Shown in pieces: positions 11,734 to 24,812 of a stretch of DNA of 64,000 nucleotides. This stretch comes from Liquidambar formosana. Lineage: Eukaryota > Streptophyta > Magnoliopsida > Saxifragales > Altingiaceae. Where the stretch lies: assembly GCA_039720395.1 (NCBI GenBank), contig JBBPBK010000059.1:291352-355351 (forward strand), given 5' to 3'. The position numbers were made by a program, and so were the translations under genes. Every line of letters starts with the position of its first letter. Position 1 is the first letter of the stretch. Below the pieces are notes generated by a model, which was given only the letters and a program-made list of their open reading frames with translations, ran no database searches and was not told the DNA's origin.

Positions 11734-12143
11734 GGGCCAGGCTATTGCCACCACATAAAATACTCTAAGCCCCCCAATTAATTTATATTTTTTAAGTTTT
11801 ATGAAAAATATAAAAAAAAATTATGAAAACTAATCACATAGTCTACTAAAAAACATCATTCCGGACAACTTTGTAGAAGAATTTATTTCCAAAATTTGTC
11901 ATTTAAGTACACTTTTTGGTCATTTTTCATGAAAAATGAAATAAAGATTGTAAATGGCCAAAAAGTCTGCTTAAATTATAGATTTTGAAAAAATTTTCTT
12001 CTACAAAGTTGTTCAGAACGATGTTTTTTAGTGAACAACGTAATTAATTTTTATAAAAACCTTTTATATTTTTAATAAAATCTTAAAAAGTGTAAATTAA
12101 TGGGGGGCTTAGAGTACTTCATGTGGTGGCAATAGCCCCCCTC
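11734..12143. mobile_element. Palindromic foldback element in the upstream region of DUF247 copy 2
   Basis: The ends ggctattgccaccacata and tatgtggtggcaatag are inverted copies, and most of the interior is also self-complementary. The flanks are tataaaaaa (11,725-11,733) and taaaaaaaa (12,144-12,152), a near 9-bp direct repeat. Unit 1 has the uninterrupted site near 4,715-4,725 (TA tract running into cagtctcaatcaaa). So this is an insertion that happened after the tandem duplication. Confidence 0.8.
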
Positions 12144-13061
12144 TAAAAAAAATAGTCTCAATCAAATAAGCGTGTGATGATGTAGCTTTATATCCATATA
12201 TACACAAAAAAAAAAAAAAAAAAGCAGCTTTATATCTATATACAAAGTGATCGAACTACACTCTAATGCTATATTTGGCACACTCTTGTATTAAAATAGC
12301 ACAAAGGTGGTTAGAAAAATAAAAGAGTGGGTTGTTGTGCAAAAAAATGACATATTATGTCTTTTATATCATCGAAACACATTGTATCAAATTATAGCAT
12401 TTAGTAGTACTATAGCACGTGCTAAAATAGAAATATTACAGACAAAATAGTATAAACCAATATTGGAGATGCTCTAAGTGAATGTTGTTACCCTAATATT
12501 CATTGTTAGCCCGTTTTAATTTTAACCAAGCAGATGTGGTCATACTCCTAAACCAGATTGGTAATCTAGGGCTTAATTGGCAGCTATGGTACAAGTTGTA
12601 AATAGCGAGGAAGTTCTTAGGTTTTCTGACTTTTCCCCGAGCGAACATGATTACGAGGCCGGTTTCGAAAGGCGTGAGCCATTTGACTTCACAGGTTTTC
12701 TCCCAGCGAACGTGATCTATGATCATGGGGCCAGTCCGAAAGGCATGTGCCATTGACTGCCTGCCGTATTGGCATTGGCGGAGTTTGGGGGCATAAAATT
12801 TTTTCTTTTGGGGAGTGCATTATTATTTGATAACTACTTTTTGAAATAATTACAAAAATAAGAAGATAGTAGTTAGACAGCCAATTTGTAATAAGTTGAC
12901 AAAAATATTGTTTTTTGATATTACATTGGAAAATGATTATAAAAAAGTAATTTTTTCAAAGAAAAAATAAAACTCTAGATCTTTTAATTCCCACTTTACA
13001 GAATTACAGCATGGTTCTCCTATTGGAGATAACTTCTGACTCTGCCCCTACCTATTGCTTT

Positions 13062-13532
13062 TTTAGTTGGTTTTAATTAGTTTTCTTTCGTTTTGTTTGC
13101 AGTTGTTTCCAAGTCAGTGATATTCTGACAGATTTATTGTGCTTAAAGGGGTTTTTCTTGAGAAGATCTTGGGGTGCTTTAAGAGTTTTATGGCTTGTGG
13201 TTGGGTTTTTCTACTGATTTTGGTTGTCCTTTGGGGTTTTTAAAATTTTTTTTTTGGGTTGATGTTAGTTTAAGCCAAATATTTGTGGCGTTGTTTGTTG
13301 TGGGACATTTTGGTTGATTGAAGGGATGAATTCATGCTGAGAAACTTGTTGAGTTTTTGAATTTTTTAGTGCTTCATGGGTGTTTTTATGGGTTTGGGTA
13401 TATGGAATTTGGGGATTTTGGTTTCGGTGGGTTGAGGTGGGTTGTGTTTTGACTTTTGGGGCCATTACGGTTTGTACATCTCCTACTTTATATCAATCAA
13501 ATATTTTCTTTCACTGATAAAAAAAAAAACAA
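13062..13532 (+). mobile_element. LINE 3' end fragment with poly(A)
   Basis: GT-rich LINE 3' region ending in ttctttcactgat followed by a poly(A) run at 13,519-13,528. It has no coding capacity. It corresponds to 5,572-5,945 and 52,124-52,585. Confidence 0.55.
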
Positions 13533-13655
13533 AATAATTAAATAATTTCTCTTAGCCAACAGCAGCAAAATATATATATATATATATGTTTAAAAAACCC
13601 ATTAAAATTTTGACTGAACTCAAGGTAAAACCTAATGATGTAGCTGAATTTATAA

Positions 13656-14055
13656 GAGGTAGGTTATTGTTAACACAAAAATTCATTTACACTTCCTCAT
13701 TGTTTATACTTTTTTAAAGATTTAAGTAAAATATAAAAGGTTTTTACGAAAACTAGTTGAGTCATCCATTAGAAAACATGATTTTGCACAACTTTGTAGA
13801 AGAAATATTTTCCACAATTTATCGTTTAAGTGGATTTTTTGGTTATTTACAATATATGTTTCATTTTTACTAAATGTTTCATGAAAAGTGACCAAAATTT
13901 GGAATAACTTTCTTCTATAAAGTAGTTTAGAGTGAGGTTTTCTCGTGGACTTTATAATTATTTTTCGTAAAAATCTTTTATGTTTTTCATAAAACTTTAA
14001 AAAATATAAACTAAGTGGGGTGGAAAGGAATTTTGTAGTGACAATGGCCGCCCAT
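13656..14055. mobile_element. Palindromic foldback element (unit 2 ortholog)
   Basis: A 400 bp hairpin element between perfect 9-bp direct repeats aatttataa at 13,647-13,655 and 14,056-14,064. It is the counterpart of 5,989-6,419. An open frame of 201 codons on the minus strand runs through it, but it is only a by-product of the AT-rich inverted repeat. Confidence 0.85.
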
Positions 14056-14064
14056 AATTTATAA

Positions 14065-17000
14065 TATCCAGTTAAATTTCTACCACCAAACTCATGAGTA
14101 ATCACTAGGGATAGGGAATTTTTTCCTCCTATTTTTTTTTCTTCCTTTGTGTTGTGTGGAAAGTTATGATTGATAGTGCATGTTGTAGGGTGTTGAACTT
14201 CTCTCTTAACCAAAAAAGAGAAAATAAAAACAAAAGCTAAAAAAAAAAAGAAAAAAACATTGGTCATGTAGTAATTGCTAGGTGATTTCTGATTGGAAAA
14301 TGCTAGGGAAACCAATCTTTTGTCCAAATCTATTATCCAACTAATGCTACTTCAACTAACTATAAGTAGGTACATTTCAATAAAGCTTTTAATTTGTTGA
14401 CGGTGACACTTACGTCAATACATTATCTCATTAGTTTAACAAGTAGATTTGAACAAATGAGTTCTACGATATAATACTCTTCTTACTGAACTTTAATTTC
14501 TTATTAATAAGAGAAAGCTCAAACTCAAACTCTAAATGGGGATGGGGAGTTTGAAAAAAGATATTAGAAGAGGACTTACCTTAATTATACCGAATAGTGA
14601 GAACCCCTTCGTGAATGGCAGATTAATTTGAGACAAACGAGGGAAAATGATTTTGGCTCTCGAAGATAGAACTGCTGCAGCTCTCATTCACAAATATCCT
14701 TCCCCATCCATCTTTATAGGGCTACATATACAGCCTATACTTTATCTTCCAATTTTTTTAGAAAAAAGTTGCGTTGTATGCACGTTCGGATTTGGTAACT
14801 GGCGTCTATATATAGTCAAAAAGGCATAATTAGTCCACACTGGACAGTGGGCAAGTTATAAAAGCATATATGAAAAAATATCTTCTCAAAATTCACGTCA
14901 TTCATGCGCCAAGCTTACCTCAGCATAATTAATCCATGCAAGTTACTAGTAGTGACCTGCACAATGCGCAATAAATTTAGTGTTTTTTTTTTTTTTTAAT
15001 ATTTCTTTTATTTTTCTAAATCATACTTAATTTCTTTGAAAAAAAATTAACAAACATTAGATAATTAAGAATTAGTAGGAGATAGTAGATAAAATGTGGT
15101 AATTTAAACCTAAGGAATCTTAATATTGAGGGTTGTATGACATGCATTAGTGGGTTACAAGGTTTATTAGACCAATGCACGAGGTACAACTTTAATGCAT
15201 GGTACTGATATAAGTTAGGTTTATACATGTTCACTTGATCGTCATCTTATATATATTAGTCTTGATCGATTAAGTCAGCACGTGTTGTTATAAATTATAT
15301 CAGTACCATGCATTGAGATTGTACTTTGTGCATTAGCCTAATGTACCCATAACCTACTAATGCACGAGGTATAATCTTCAATGCGGATGTTAATATAAGA
15401 TATCAGCATGTCATCATCATCCATACACGGCCATATATCAGTATGCACTAATCTAGCCCTTCATATGCTTTACCCCTCATCCAGCGGCTAATATGTGTTT
15501 AGCACTTAAAAAACCCATCAGTCATTGATCGATCGACCCAGATATCTGCACCACTTTACCTTTTCCTCACTCTCATTTCACGAGCCACAATTACGCGATC
15601 TAGATCGCGAAGGCAGCAATTCAATGATTTTTTCATCAAACAAAATGCATTATTAACAAAAGACAGTAGTAACTGCACCAAAATTTTTCATTAAAAAAAA
15701 GGGCAGCAAATAAAGGGGGGGAAAAAACACAGTAAAGGGCAAATACTCACTAGGGAACGGTTGCCGGAAATGATGATCGCCTGAGGAGGGAAGGGGTCCT
15801 CAGCTACCAATATATGACCGATGTGATATTTAATATGCATGGTTTGTGTGAGAATGGTACTTAATCCAATGATGAATTTTACAAAATATAAGTAATGCAA
15901 TAAATTATTAAAAATTGTATCAAAATTTGTGTAAAGATTGTTTCTCGAAGGGAATTCATTAAATTAGCTTTTGTTGTTGTTGTTGTTGTTTTTTTTTTTT
16001 TTTTTTTTAATAGATAGAGGAAGGTTTCCATTACTTCGTAGACCTCTCAATCAGTGGTGGAGTTAAGAATTTTCTATGACCAACTCTATCTATAATCGGG
16101 TCTATTTTTGTTTGGATGTTTATGTTTATGTTTTTGCTCAATTTAGAAATTAAACAATCCTTTTAAGTAACTTTTTGCCGATTGTTTTTTTTACCTAATA
16201 TACAATGAGAAGGACAAAGAATTCTTTTTTGAACTTAATAATTAATACAAAGCACAAATATTTATTGTTGATAAAATAGGTACAATTAAAAATATTAAAC
16301 TTTTGTGAAATTAAAGGGGTAAGAGTTATTTATATGAAAGGAACAAAGAAAAAGGGAGGATTATAATTAGAAAATGTGAAGGATCAAATTTTTTTTTTTT
16401 TTTTTTTTCGTTGGGTCAGATTAAAAAATATCAAAATTTATATATAGTAAAAACCATTTTTGAAATGGGGTGAGACGTTACCCTCTTCGTCCACCCCTAA
16501 GTCAATTAAATGAACATTTGTCATTGACTTTAATGGGGGTGGGTTAGATTTTCCAAACATTTGAGAGAAGAAAATGTTGACCGTTGAAAAAATGGAGAGT
16601 GGTTGAAGACTCCGTTTAAGAGCTTGTTTGGTTGTCCAAGTATGATCTTACGAGTTACGAAGACTTGGCCTCAGTTCGTCAAAGTATTACCTTAAAATAT
16701 ATTTTTGGATAAATATCTAAAATATCTCTCATAAAAAGAATTATATAAATAAAAAAATTCATAAAATAATTTTCATATAAAAAAACCCAAATAAAGTTAA
16801 ACTATATTTTAAAAAAAAAAAAAAAAACCCAAGATCTTAACTTTCATCCAATTCCGTTTGAGTAATGAATTTTCTTGACTAAAATAACCTTATTACATTT
16901 TTATTGAAATATAAAAATAATTATTCAAAATTTGTATTACTATTTTTTTATCTAATAAATGAATTACTTGTCATTTTTCACAAAAAAAGGAAAAATGAAA

Positions 17001-18247
17001 AGAAAACGAACAAATAAATAATTATAAAATGGCCGGGTGTGTCGGTTCAAAAATTATATATTTTAAACAAAGTTGGATGAAAGTTAGGATATTGGGGTTT
17101 TTTGGATATATTATAACTTTATTTGGGTTTTTTAGATAGGAAAATTACTTTATAAGTTTTTTTGGATAGAATTCTTTTTTGAGAGATATTTTAGATATTT
17201 CTTATTTTCACACGTCTGATTAACAAACCGTAGTCGATCAACAGTCTAGATGACATTGGACTAACAAACAAGGGTCAAGTCTTGATCTTGTTTTCTTAAA
17301 AAACGTGTAGATAAATGTTATAAATTTTTTTTTTTTTGGTCGTAAAAATAACATCCAAAAAAAAAAATAAAATGTTATGATCTTGAGATTTGTTTTAAAT
17401 TTTAAATTAGTTGGTCACAATTTGCTGCTTGCATGTTTCACTTTTATTATCCAGTCAATTTTGAAACATGTTGGCTCCAAAACTAAGAAAAAAAAAATTC
17501 GATCACTTTCATCCCAACAAGCCTTAATGCAACCGTTCATTCTTTTTCCTGCAATTCCCGACTGGAAAAGCCCAATCTCTAAAGTCCTTTGTGAGATTTG
17601 TTTACTAATGGCAATGGTCAACTAACCTCTCTCTCCTCCCTTTTTTTTTTTTTTTTGGGTGGTTGGGTTAATTATTCTAGCATGTAAGTAGTTGAGAATT
17701 TATATATCAACGACGATTAAGTTGATGAATAATACATGTTTTCTTGTAAATCATGAGATTTGCCCTTCCTTTTGAATATTTACACTTACATGGTTGGAGC
17801 TCATCTGCGATAGTAATTCTTGAGAAAAGTGAAATTACCGGAAGAGAGAGACCATTTCTTCTTCAATAAGGTGAATACTAAGAATCTAAGATGGCAATTG
17901 AGAAAAGATTAAAAGCTGCAATCTACATCACTTCTGCATTCAGTGCTTCTAAGCCCTTTTCTTTATCATTAATATCTCTGGATTACCTTAAAATTGAATT
18001 TAGTCATTTTTAATTATTGAGTCATTGGCTCGAAATGTAATGTTGCCGCTCTGCAAACTCAGATACTTCTGTTTATAGAAGGTTTTCTTGGGTGAAATCT
18101 TCAAGATTTTGATTTAAATCTAACATTTTTCAATGAGTTTTTAGGATATATGATTTGTGGTTATTCACTAGACAATTAGAGGGATCCTGGCATCTAAACT
18201 TGAATTTGGTAACAACTTTATAAGTGTCACAATTGATGTTTGAGAGA
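14065..18247. other. Gene-free sequence, end of unit 2 and beyond
   Basis: AT-rich non-coding DNA with poly(T) tracts, matched at 53,115-57,308. No gene, RNA or intact element was recognised. The tandem unit ends near 17,070. Confidence 0.6.
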
Positions 18248-18457
18248 TGTTAGTGTCCCACATCGGTTGCGAACGATATCTAAAATAGGCTTATAAGATG
18301 GCATTGGACACTTTCTTAGTAAGGTGCCTTTTGGGTATAAGACCCATAATGACAAACCCGTGAGGCTGGCCAGTGGGTTGGGCCAGAGCGGATAGACAGT
18401 GGGCTAAGCCAAAACGGACAATACCTTAAGGTGAGGGGTTGGGCCGCGCCTCTAACA
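18248..18457 (+). mobile_element. Single TRIM-type LTR
   Basis: Starts TGTTAGTGTCCCACATCGG and ends TCTAACA, the termini seen in the two-LTR element at 57,309-57,717. There is no primer-binding site after it. It contains sequence features of both LTRs of the right-hand element, as expected of a solo LTR made by LTR-LTR recombination. Confidence 0.65.
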
Positions 18458-18559
18458 AGAGGAAATAATGACCAGAACAGGGTAAAAAAAATTCCAAAAT
18501 AGGTCAACCAAAGTCAAACCAGGTCGGATGCAAACTGGATCGGACACAAAACCAAGCTC

Positions 18560-18870
18560 CACAAAACCTATCACTTTAATGGCCAGTGGTGTACCTCCTC
18601 TAATTAGACGTCTTCCGAATGAGATGCAAAACATCCAAGGCCTAAAGAATGCAAATGGGCAATGGACGTATCCGCAAGGTGGTTCATATATATAATCGGG
18701 CACAAGCTGAACAGATGCCACTGATGCATGCCAGGGCTTAATCCCTACCAGGTAAGATAGAGGCTTCTTCTTGTTATAATAACTGGTCTCTGCTACAAAA
18801 GGTTTCTAGTTATTGACACACCATTTTTTCAGAATTTTTTGTAATAGCCAATTGAGTTTCATCATATATA
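18560..18870 (+). pseudogene. FY exon scrap (left copy)
   Basis: Sequence at about 18,575-18,752 matches the FY exon at 40,310-40,469, including the region for GVPP, the NIQGL motif and MPGLNPYQ, and the following GTAAG splice donor. The match continues into the FY intron (caggtctag-like and tttttcagaattttt). The frame is broken by stops and indels, so it is a dead fragment. Because intron sequence is kept, it came by DNA duplication and not through an mRNA. Confidence 0.8.
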
Positions 18871-21800
18871 TGTTATATTTAATGTTTAGAGTTGTGTGTT
18901 TATGAGTTTCTTCTTTCTTTTTTTCTTTTTTTTGTTTTTTGTTTTTTGTTTTGTGCTGCGTGTACCTTGATATGAGACTGAGGTGGTACAACGCAAGGGA
19001 ATTAAGTATTTTGAGGAACGGGAAAGAATTTTGTGGAACGGTAAAGATAAGTAAAAAGATTTCAAATAATCTTAAAAATATGCAAAAGATATAGAATTAA
19101 GAAATGATTGGCGGATTGCCTCTTCGATCGCCAAAGGACCGCCTCTCGATCAGGAGGGGTTGGGACTCATGTGAGCGTATTCTCATGAAAAAAAAAGCAG
19201 GTGGTGTCAAAAGTAAAACAGTTCGTCATTCATTTTGTTTCTTTTTTTAACATTCATATTACACATATTTTTTTTAGATGGAACCAAGGATTGCAATAGT
19301 CCCTGCAGGGTTGGTGAAGCGACTCCCCTCCTAAAAAGAACAAAAGCAAAATTACAAATGCCCACTATACGTCTCTAAATTTGGTAGTGTAGTTACTAAT
19401 TAATGGTAGCAAACGTATTCCAACGAATTGAAATACCAAGGCAATTTACATCGGAAGTTCAAGAAAAACAAGTACTCAAATGCTTTTCGTGGATGATCGA
19501 CTTCTCGGCACCCATAAGAATTTATGTATGCTTCAAATTTATAAATTTGATAGAGCTCCAAAATGATGCCGTTTTAAACATATTTAGGTGTTCGTGAATG
19601 AACTGTCAAATAAAACAAATGCTTTTATATGTATTTGATTTTTTAGGGACTTGAAGCTATCCAAGACATTCCCAAATCCTGATTCTTCCATTAAGGGGCA
19701 TGAGAGATAAACAAGGAAACATAGAAGAAGATTGTTTAAAAATGAAAATGACCTAAAACATTCCAAAATATGAAGTGCTTTAAGCACTATCCATCTTGAC
19801 CTCCAAAGGCAGAGCAATTTCATCTTGACCTCCAGAGGCAGAGCAATTTCATAAAACATTCCAAAATATGAAGTGCTTTAAGAATTCGTGGTTCAATTTC
19901 ATAAATTTGATATAGCTCGCTAGTGATGCCATTTTAAAGCTTCTCAATTAGCAAAATGGCAAAGTGGGGGAGAGGGAGAGAAGAGCGGTGAAAAAGAGAA
20001 AGAAATTGCTTTGAAACTGTGATTCAAAAACATCCCTTTAAAAAAAAAAAAAAAGATCCCAATTTGATCATTCTCCACTCAATTAGTCAATGTGGTGAAA
20101 CTTAGTTAGCAATTAGTCACCTTTTAAAAGAGAAAATCCCTAGTTTACCCTTATTATTACTAAGGGCACTAACTTTTTTGTTATTAAGGACACCCTAGGT
20201 AACTAACTTGATTTTTTGGTGTTCCAATTTTTATAAACTTAAAACTTGCAATATACATATCTGTTTTTTGAAAAAATTATATATTTTGGAACCTACTCAT
20301 CGACTTCTTCGAAACAGAATCCATATTGATTAGGTAATTATTAAAAAATTAAAACTATAAAATTTTACTACTTGGCAAGGTACAACATAATATTTCGTAA
20401 AACTGTAAAAGTAGTAAAATTTTACAGTTTGACATCATTCACTTCGTAAAACTGTAAAATTTTATTATTTCATAAAAATGTAAAATTTGTTACTGGAGTG
20501 TTTGCTTCTTCCCTTTGTCGAGAAAATTTCTGAAAGAAAGAAAAGAAAAGAAAATGAAGGAAAATTGATTGTCAGTAGGGATCCAATTGATTTTTGCAAA
20601 GGAACTAGATTGATCCTTACGAAGGACCTAGGTGTGGACTAAAGAGATGTCCATCCAACCTAGGCACGTGCACAAGCTTTTCCCATTTCTCGATCTCTCC
20701 TCTTCACTTCTTCCCTCGCTCGCCGGCACCAATGACCACAACCAAATGAAGACAACAACAAGACCCCTCATAAACCATGCATAAACACCATTTTAAAAAA
20801 AATTATGATGGTTGAGTGTTACCATCCAATGGCTGGTGTGTTGGTGTTGTGCACATCAAGCAATTCCATCTCTCAAAAATATTAATTAGCTTGTAAAGCC
20901 AACTATTACTAAGATATTACGTACATGGATCCTAGTTTGTAGAAGTTTGTAGAAGGAGGTGACATTAATGCCTTCAGTGTTGTCACAGAGGATCTTCGCC
21001 TCCTACTAACCCCAAATAAGAACACAGTCCTCCATATCTACATCACAGCCCAGTGTGATAAAAAGTAGTCCACGAACTTCGTGGAAGAGATCCTTACAAT
21101 GTGATTCTCTTATGGCCATAGGCTTGGGTAGGTGGAGAGGGAGGGAGAAAGAAATAAGGATGAGGGTATTTTCGATAGATTATAGTAAAATGGACTAAAT
21201 GAGTTGAAAAAAGAATTGGGTGACTATTTGCTAAATAAGCCTTATTTCTGGGGCTGATGGTCAAATCACCCTTCCTAATATAGATCCAACTAACATATAA
21301 ATGAGAGTCACCCTTTCCACTTTATCAATTCTCATTTCCATTTTCAATTACCATTTCCATTCCCAATTTTACATTCCCACAAGCCAAACATGACCTTTAG
21401 GTTTCCTCCAATATTTCATTGTTGAAGTGTAGGTAGAGACTCGATGATACACAAACGACTATTGGGATATAAAGAGCTTTAAGATCGGGTTAGGAGAGGT
21501 TTTGTTTGATGTTATGAAGAAAAACAGAAGCTGCTATAAATTAGATCTTATAATCAAAGAGATCATAGGTAGTGTAATATAATGGAAGCGGCAGAGTTTT
21601 ATAGTGATATTGCAGAATCCTTCAAAATCAATTTGATAGAGGGAAAGAAATGATATTTTTATGCACTTGATACAAATTTTGTGATGGTCACACAAGACTT
21701 GTGGCCTAAAGATTTATTTATTCTTTGGGGGTCTATCATGAGAGTTCAACCCATGACCCCATCCGTCGTTTTTCTTTTTCTTTTTGGTACACCCATCCGT

Positions 21801-22024
21801 CGTTTTCAAATGCCGACTTTGGCGAAAATAGTTAAAACATGAAAAAACAATCAGAAAAATTATAAATCATAGAGGTTAGGATCTTCTTCAGTAATGGACA
21901 GTCCAATAGAATAGGGACTATTCACTACATATATTAACCACCATTTAATGCAGGCCTTACCTTATATGACCTGCCCAAATTGGACTGTCTGAGTTATTTT
22001 TTGGCCAAATAATAGCACAGAACA

Positions 22025-22056
<32 letters not shown>
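18871..22056. other. Gene-free sequence in the left copy
   Basis: Non-coding AT-rich DNA matched at 58,291-61,340. It contains a short tandem repeat of gagcaatttcat plus a tcttgacctccagaggca-type motif at about 19,795-19,865 that is present once fewer in the right copy. No exon or RNA gene was recognised. Confidence 0.6.
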
Positions 22057-22057
<1 letters not shown>

Positions 22058-22662
22058 TATATATATACTACCTATAAAAAGATGAATGTGAGAAAAACTT
22101 TTGATTGACTAATATACCCTTAATTTTTAAATACACAACTACCCTTCTGCATATATATAGGAAATATAGCAATATAAAACACATACTTTAATAAAAATTC
22201 TAAGGAAACTATAATTCATATAATAATTAAATAAAATCAAACCCAAATAGGAATTTTAAGGAAATGGAAACTATAATTCGTAAAACCCTAACAATGTTAA
22301 CATATAAATACAAATAGAAATACATTATAAAAAATCATAAAACCCTAACACAGGAAAGAACAACTACGGCTTCCTTCTTCTACGTCTTCTATGTGCCTTC
22401 ATTACGTCTCCTTTTTTCTGGTGCTTTGTCTGGTATGTAGTTTTCAATAAACTTGACTCATATATACAAATTATGTTTAAACATTTAAATCTCTGCCTGC
22501 ATAAACATTTAAATCTCTGCATACATTGCATGATTGGACTTTTAAATCTCTATTTGAATTACAAAATTAACAAGAAAAAGAAGAGAATCAAAGACGAATC
22601 AGTTGAATGAAAACAAAAAGATGCATGCTTGAACAAAAACAAATGAAAACCCAGATTAAGAG

Positions 22663-22712
<50 letters not shown>

Positions 22713-23146
22713 TGAATTGCATAAGTAAAGTTTTGAATAGCACATATAATTTTTACATTTTCTTAAACTCCGTGTTTTGTCAAACGTAGACTATCTTTAC
22801 GGGACAGAAGGAGTATTATTTTTTAATGAAAAATCAATGGTCCTTGAGTTTATTAATCTGTCGCTTTAAGGTTTGCAGAAGTCTTTGGTTTCAGACCCTA
22901 CGTAAGCTATATGTGTTTTCCTATCGTTTGCCAAATAAAAAAAAAAATCAAAAACTAATTTACTCATAAATAAAATGAGAACATCCTAATCCCATAAATA
23001 CCAGATTTTTAAAAGAAAAAAAAATCCTAAACATTTACATATTAGGAATATTATTATTTTAATCAAAGACCAATAGAAGTTCTTGATTTGTGTAAGTCTT
23101 GGTTTCGATCACGCGTGGAGTATCTGTTTTCTCCTATGTTTTTCCA

Positions 23147-23182
<36 letters not shown>

Positions 23183-23772
23183 ATGACTACTTTACTCATA
23201 AATAAAACGAGAACCTCTCAATCCCATAAATACTAGATTTTTTAAAGGTGCTAGTGTAGGTCTTATTAGGAACTTGAGTTAACTTATGTGGCATGAATCT
23301 ACGGGAGGGGTGTAGATTGTAGTACATCATAAAATAAAATAAAAAAAAAAATGATGACATGTCCGTAGGGTTTGCAAAGCTGCGCAAGTCTTGGTTTTGA
23401 TTTTTGTAAGACTAATGTACTAATAATTTGCTATTAAATCTTTCAACTACGGTGTAAATATGTTTTGATTGGAGAAAGAGACAAAGAGTGAAAGAGAGAG
23501 CCTTTTGTTTCGGTATTGAAAGTTTCACAAAACCTTCAAAGAACCTATGTATAATAAAGTTTCAAAGATAATTTTAAGCACTATGATTTGAGAAAGATAA
23601 TTGAAAAAAAATAGTAATCATATCAAAATAAATAAAGAATTGAGTGATCAAAGTGTTTTCATCTTATGCAAAGGCACAATAAAATTATTAAATTTTAAAA
23701 ATTATTATCATTATTGAAAAAATTAATTTAACTCAAAAAAATCCACATGCAACGCACGTGTGTACCAACTAG
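22057..23772. mobile_element. Helitron-like insert, left copy only
   Basis: The right copy lacks about 1.7 kb here and joins TA-rich sequence directly to ggcaaaggaatttt at 61,338-61,350. The insert begins near ctatatatatactacctat and ends in a short imperfect hairpin (acgcacgtgtgt), then CTAG followed by T. CTRR-T after a hairpin is the expected 3' end of a Helitron. There is no Rep/helicase, so it would be non-autonomous. It includes a poly(A) tract at about 22,664-22,708. The 5' TC is not clear, so the family assignment is tentative. Confidence 0.5.
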
Positions 23773-24642
23773 TATATATATATAGGCAAAGGAATTTTAT
23801 TATAATTAAACGAAATATATTTTGCCAAAAGACCAATAGCACCATCATAACCACCAAACCAGAAAGTGCGACAGTTACATTACTTCTAATGGACTAACTC
23901 TTCCATAAGAGTAGTCTTCAATCCCATACTCTAGACATAAATTAACAATCACAACAGTCAAATATAACTTCAAAGAGTAATGGTGGAGATATTATGGCTA
24001 TTGAATCAATGCTAATTCATCCACCTTTTATCATCCATTTTTTATCGCTATCAAAAGTGAAAATATAGGTGAAAGCTGTCATGTTTGGCCTATTATGGAA
24101 AAGGAGAAAAAATATCACATATGGGTGGATGAGAGAGCAAGGGTTAAAAGCACTCTCACCTTTCACATAAATGGACAGGACCACCAAGGATGTCATGGCC
24201 CTACCATCCTGCAAATAATTGCCTGGTCCTATTAGTATCCATCATTTACTTTGGCCTCTTGGAAATAAAAATTTTTGCTGCCTCTCCAAAAAAATGTTGT
24301 TTAGGTATGTTTTTTAGTTGTAATGATGTTTTAAAATGTGTAAGAAATAATGTTTAGCTTTACTTAAAAAAATTAGAAATAATGTCTAGCTTTACTAAAA
24401 AAATTAGTCTGAGTTGGTGCATTATTGTGTAGCTTTTTGTCGTCCAAATTTTTTTTTTTTTGGGCGGCCGGGGCGGGGGGGGGGGGTGTGGGTTATTTAG
24501 TTGTCCAAGTTTGATCAGTAGCCAAACTGTAACTGAAATGAGCTAGAAACCTTTGTGCAAAAGTGGATATTTGGCCTGTCGTGTCATTGGTAGCCATGGT
24601 TATTCAGCCTTATGGTCGTCACATTACAATTTACCATATATG
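23773..24642. other. Gene-free sequence
   Basis: Non-coding, matched at 61,346-62,200. It contains a T-run followed by a G-run at about 24,450-24,490. Nothing else was recognised. Confidence 0.6.
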
Positions 24643-24655
24643 AAATTATTTGTAC

Positions 24656-24799
24656 AACCACCAGTTGTGGCACAGATGGTTGAGTGATTGGAAAATCAAT
24701 CATGAGGTCCTGTGTTCAAACTTTGTGGCCAATCTTATGGGCGTAATAAGCATAATAAAGATTGGTAGGATTTATCCTCATATCCAAAAAAAAAAAAAA
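24656..24799 (+). mobile_element. tRNA-derived SINE with poly(A) tail
   Basis: A tRNA-like head has a box-A-like stretch (gtggcacagatggttgag) and a box-B-like stretch (ggtcctgtgttcaaac). A short body and a poly(A) run at 24,786-24,800 follow. A 13-bp direct repeat, aaattatttgtac, flanks it (24,643-24,655 and 24,800-24,812). This is what a LINE-mobilised SINE leaves behind. It is also in the right copy, so it predates the large duplication. Confidence 0.8.
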
Positions 24800-24812
24800 A
24801 AATTATTTGTAC

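Larger units (their letters stand above)
9484..17070 (+). repeat. DUF247 tandem unit 2
   Basis: Direct repeat of unit 1. Similarity to unit 1 ends near 17,070, which corresponds to the end of unit 1 at about 9,483. Unlike unit 1 it carries an extra foldback element at 11,734-12,143. Its part 5' of the gene is much closer to the single unit at 51,040-56,110 than to unit 1. Confidence 0.85.

Noticed and set aside
13722..14327. 201-codon open frame on the minus strand
   Set aside because: It runs through the AT-rich foldback element, has low-complexity Phe/Lys runs, and its counterpart in the right copy is interrupted. It is a by-product of the inverted repeat.
22607..22789. Short frame with a long Lys run
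   Set aside because: Produced by the poly(A) tract at about 22,664-22,708 inside the Helitron-like insert.
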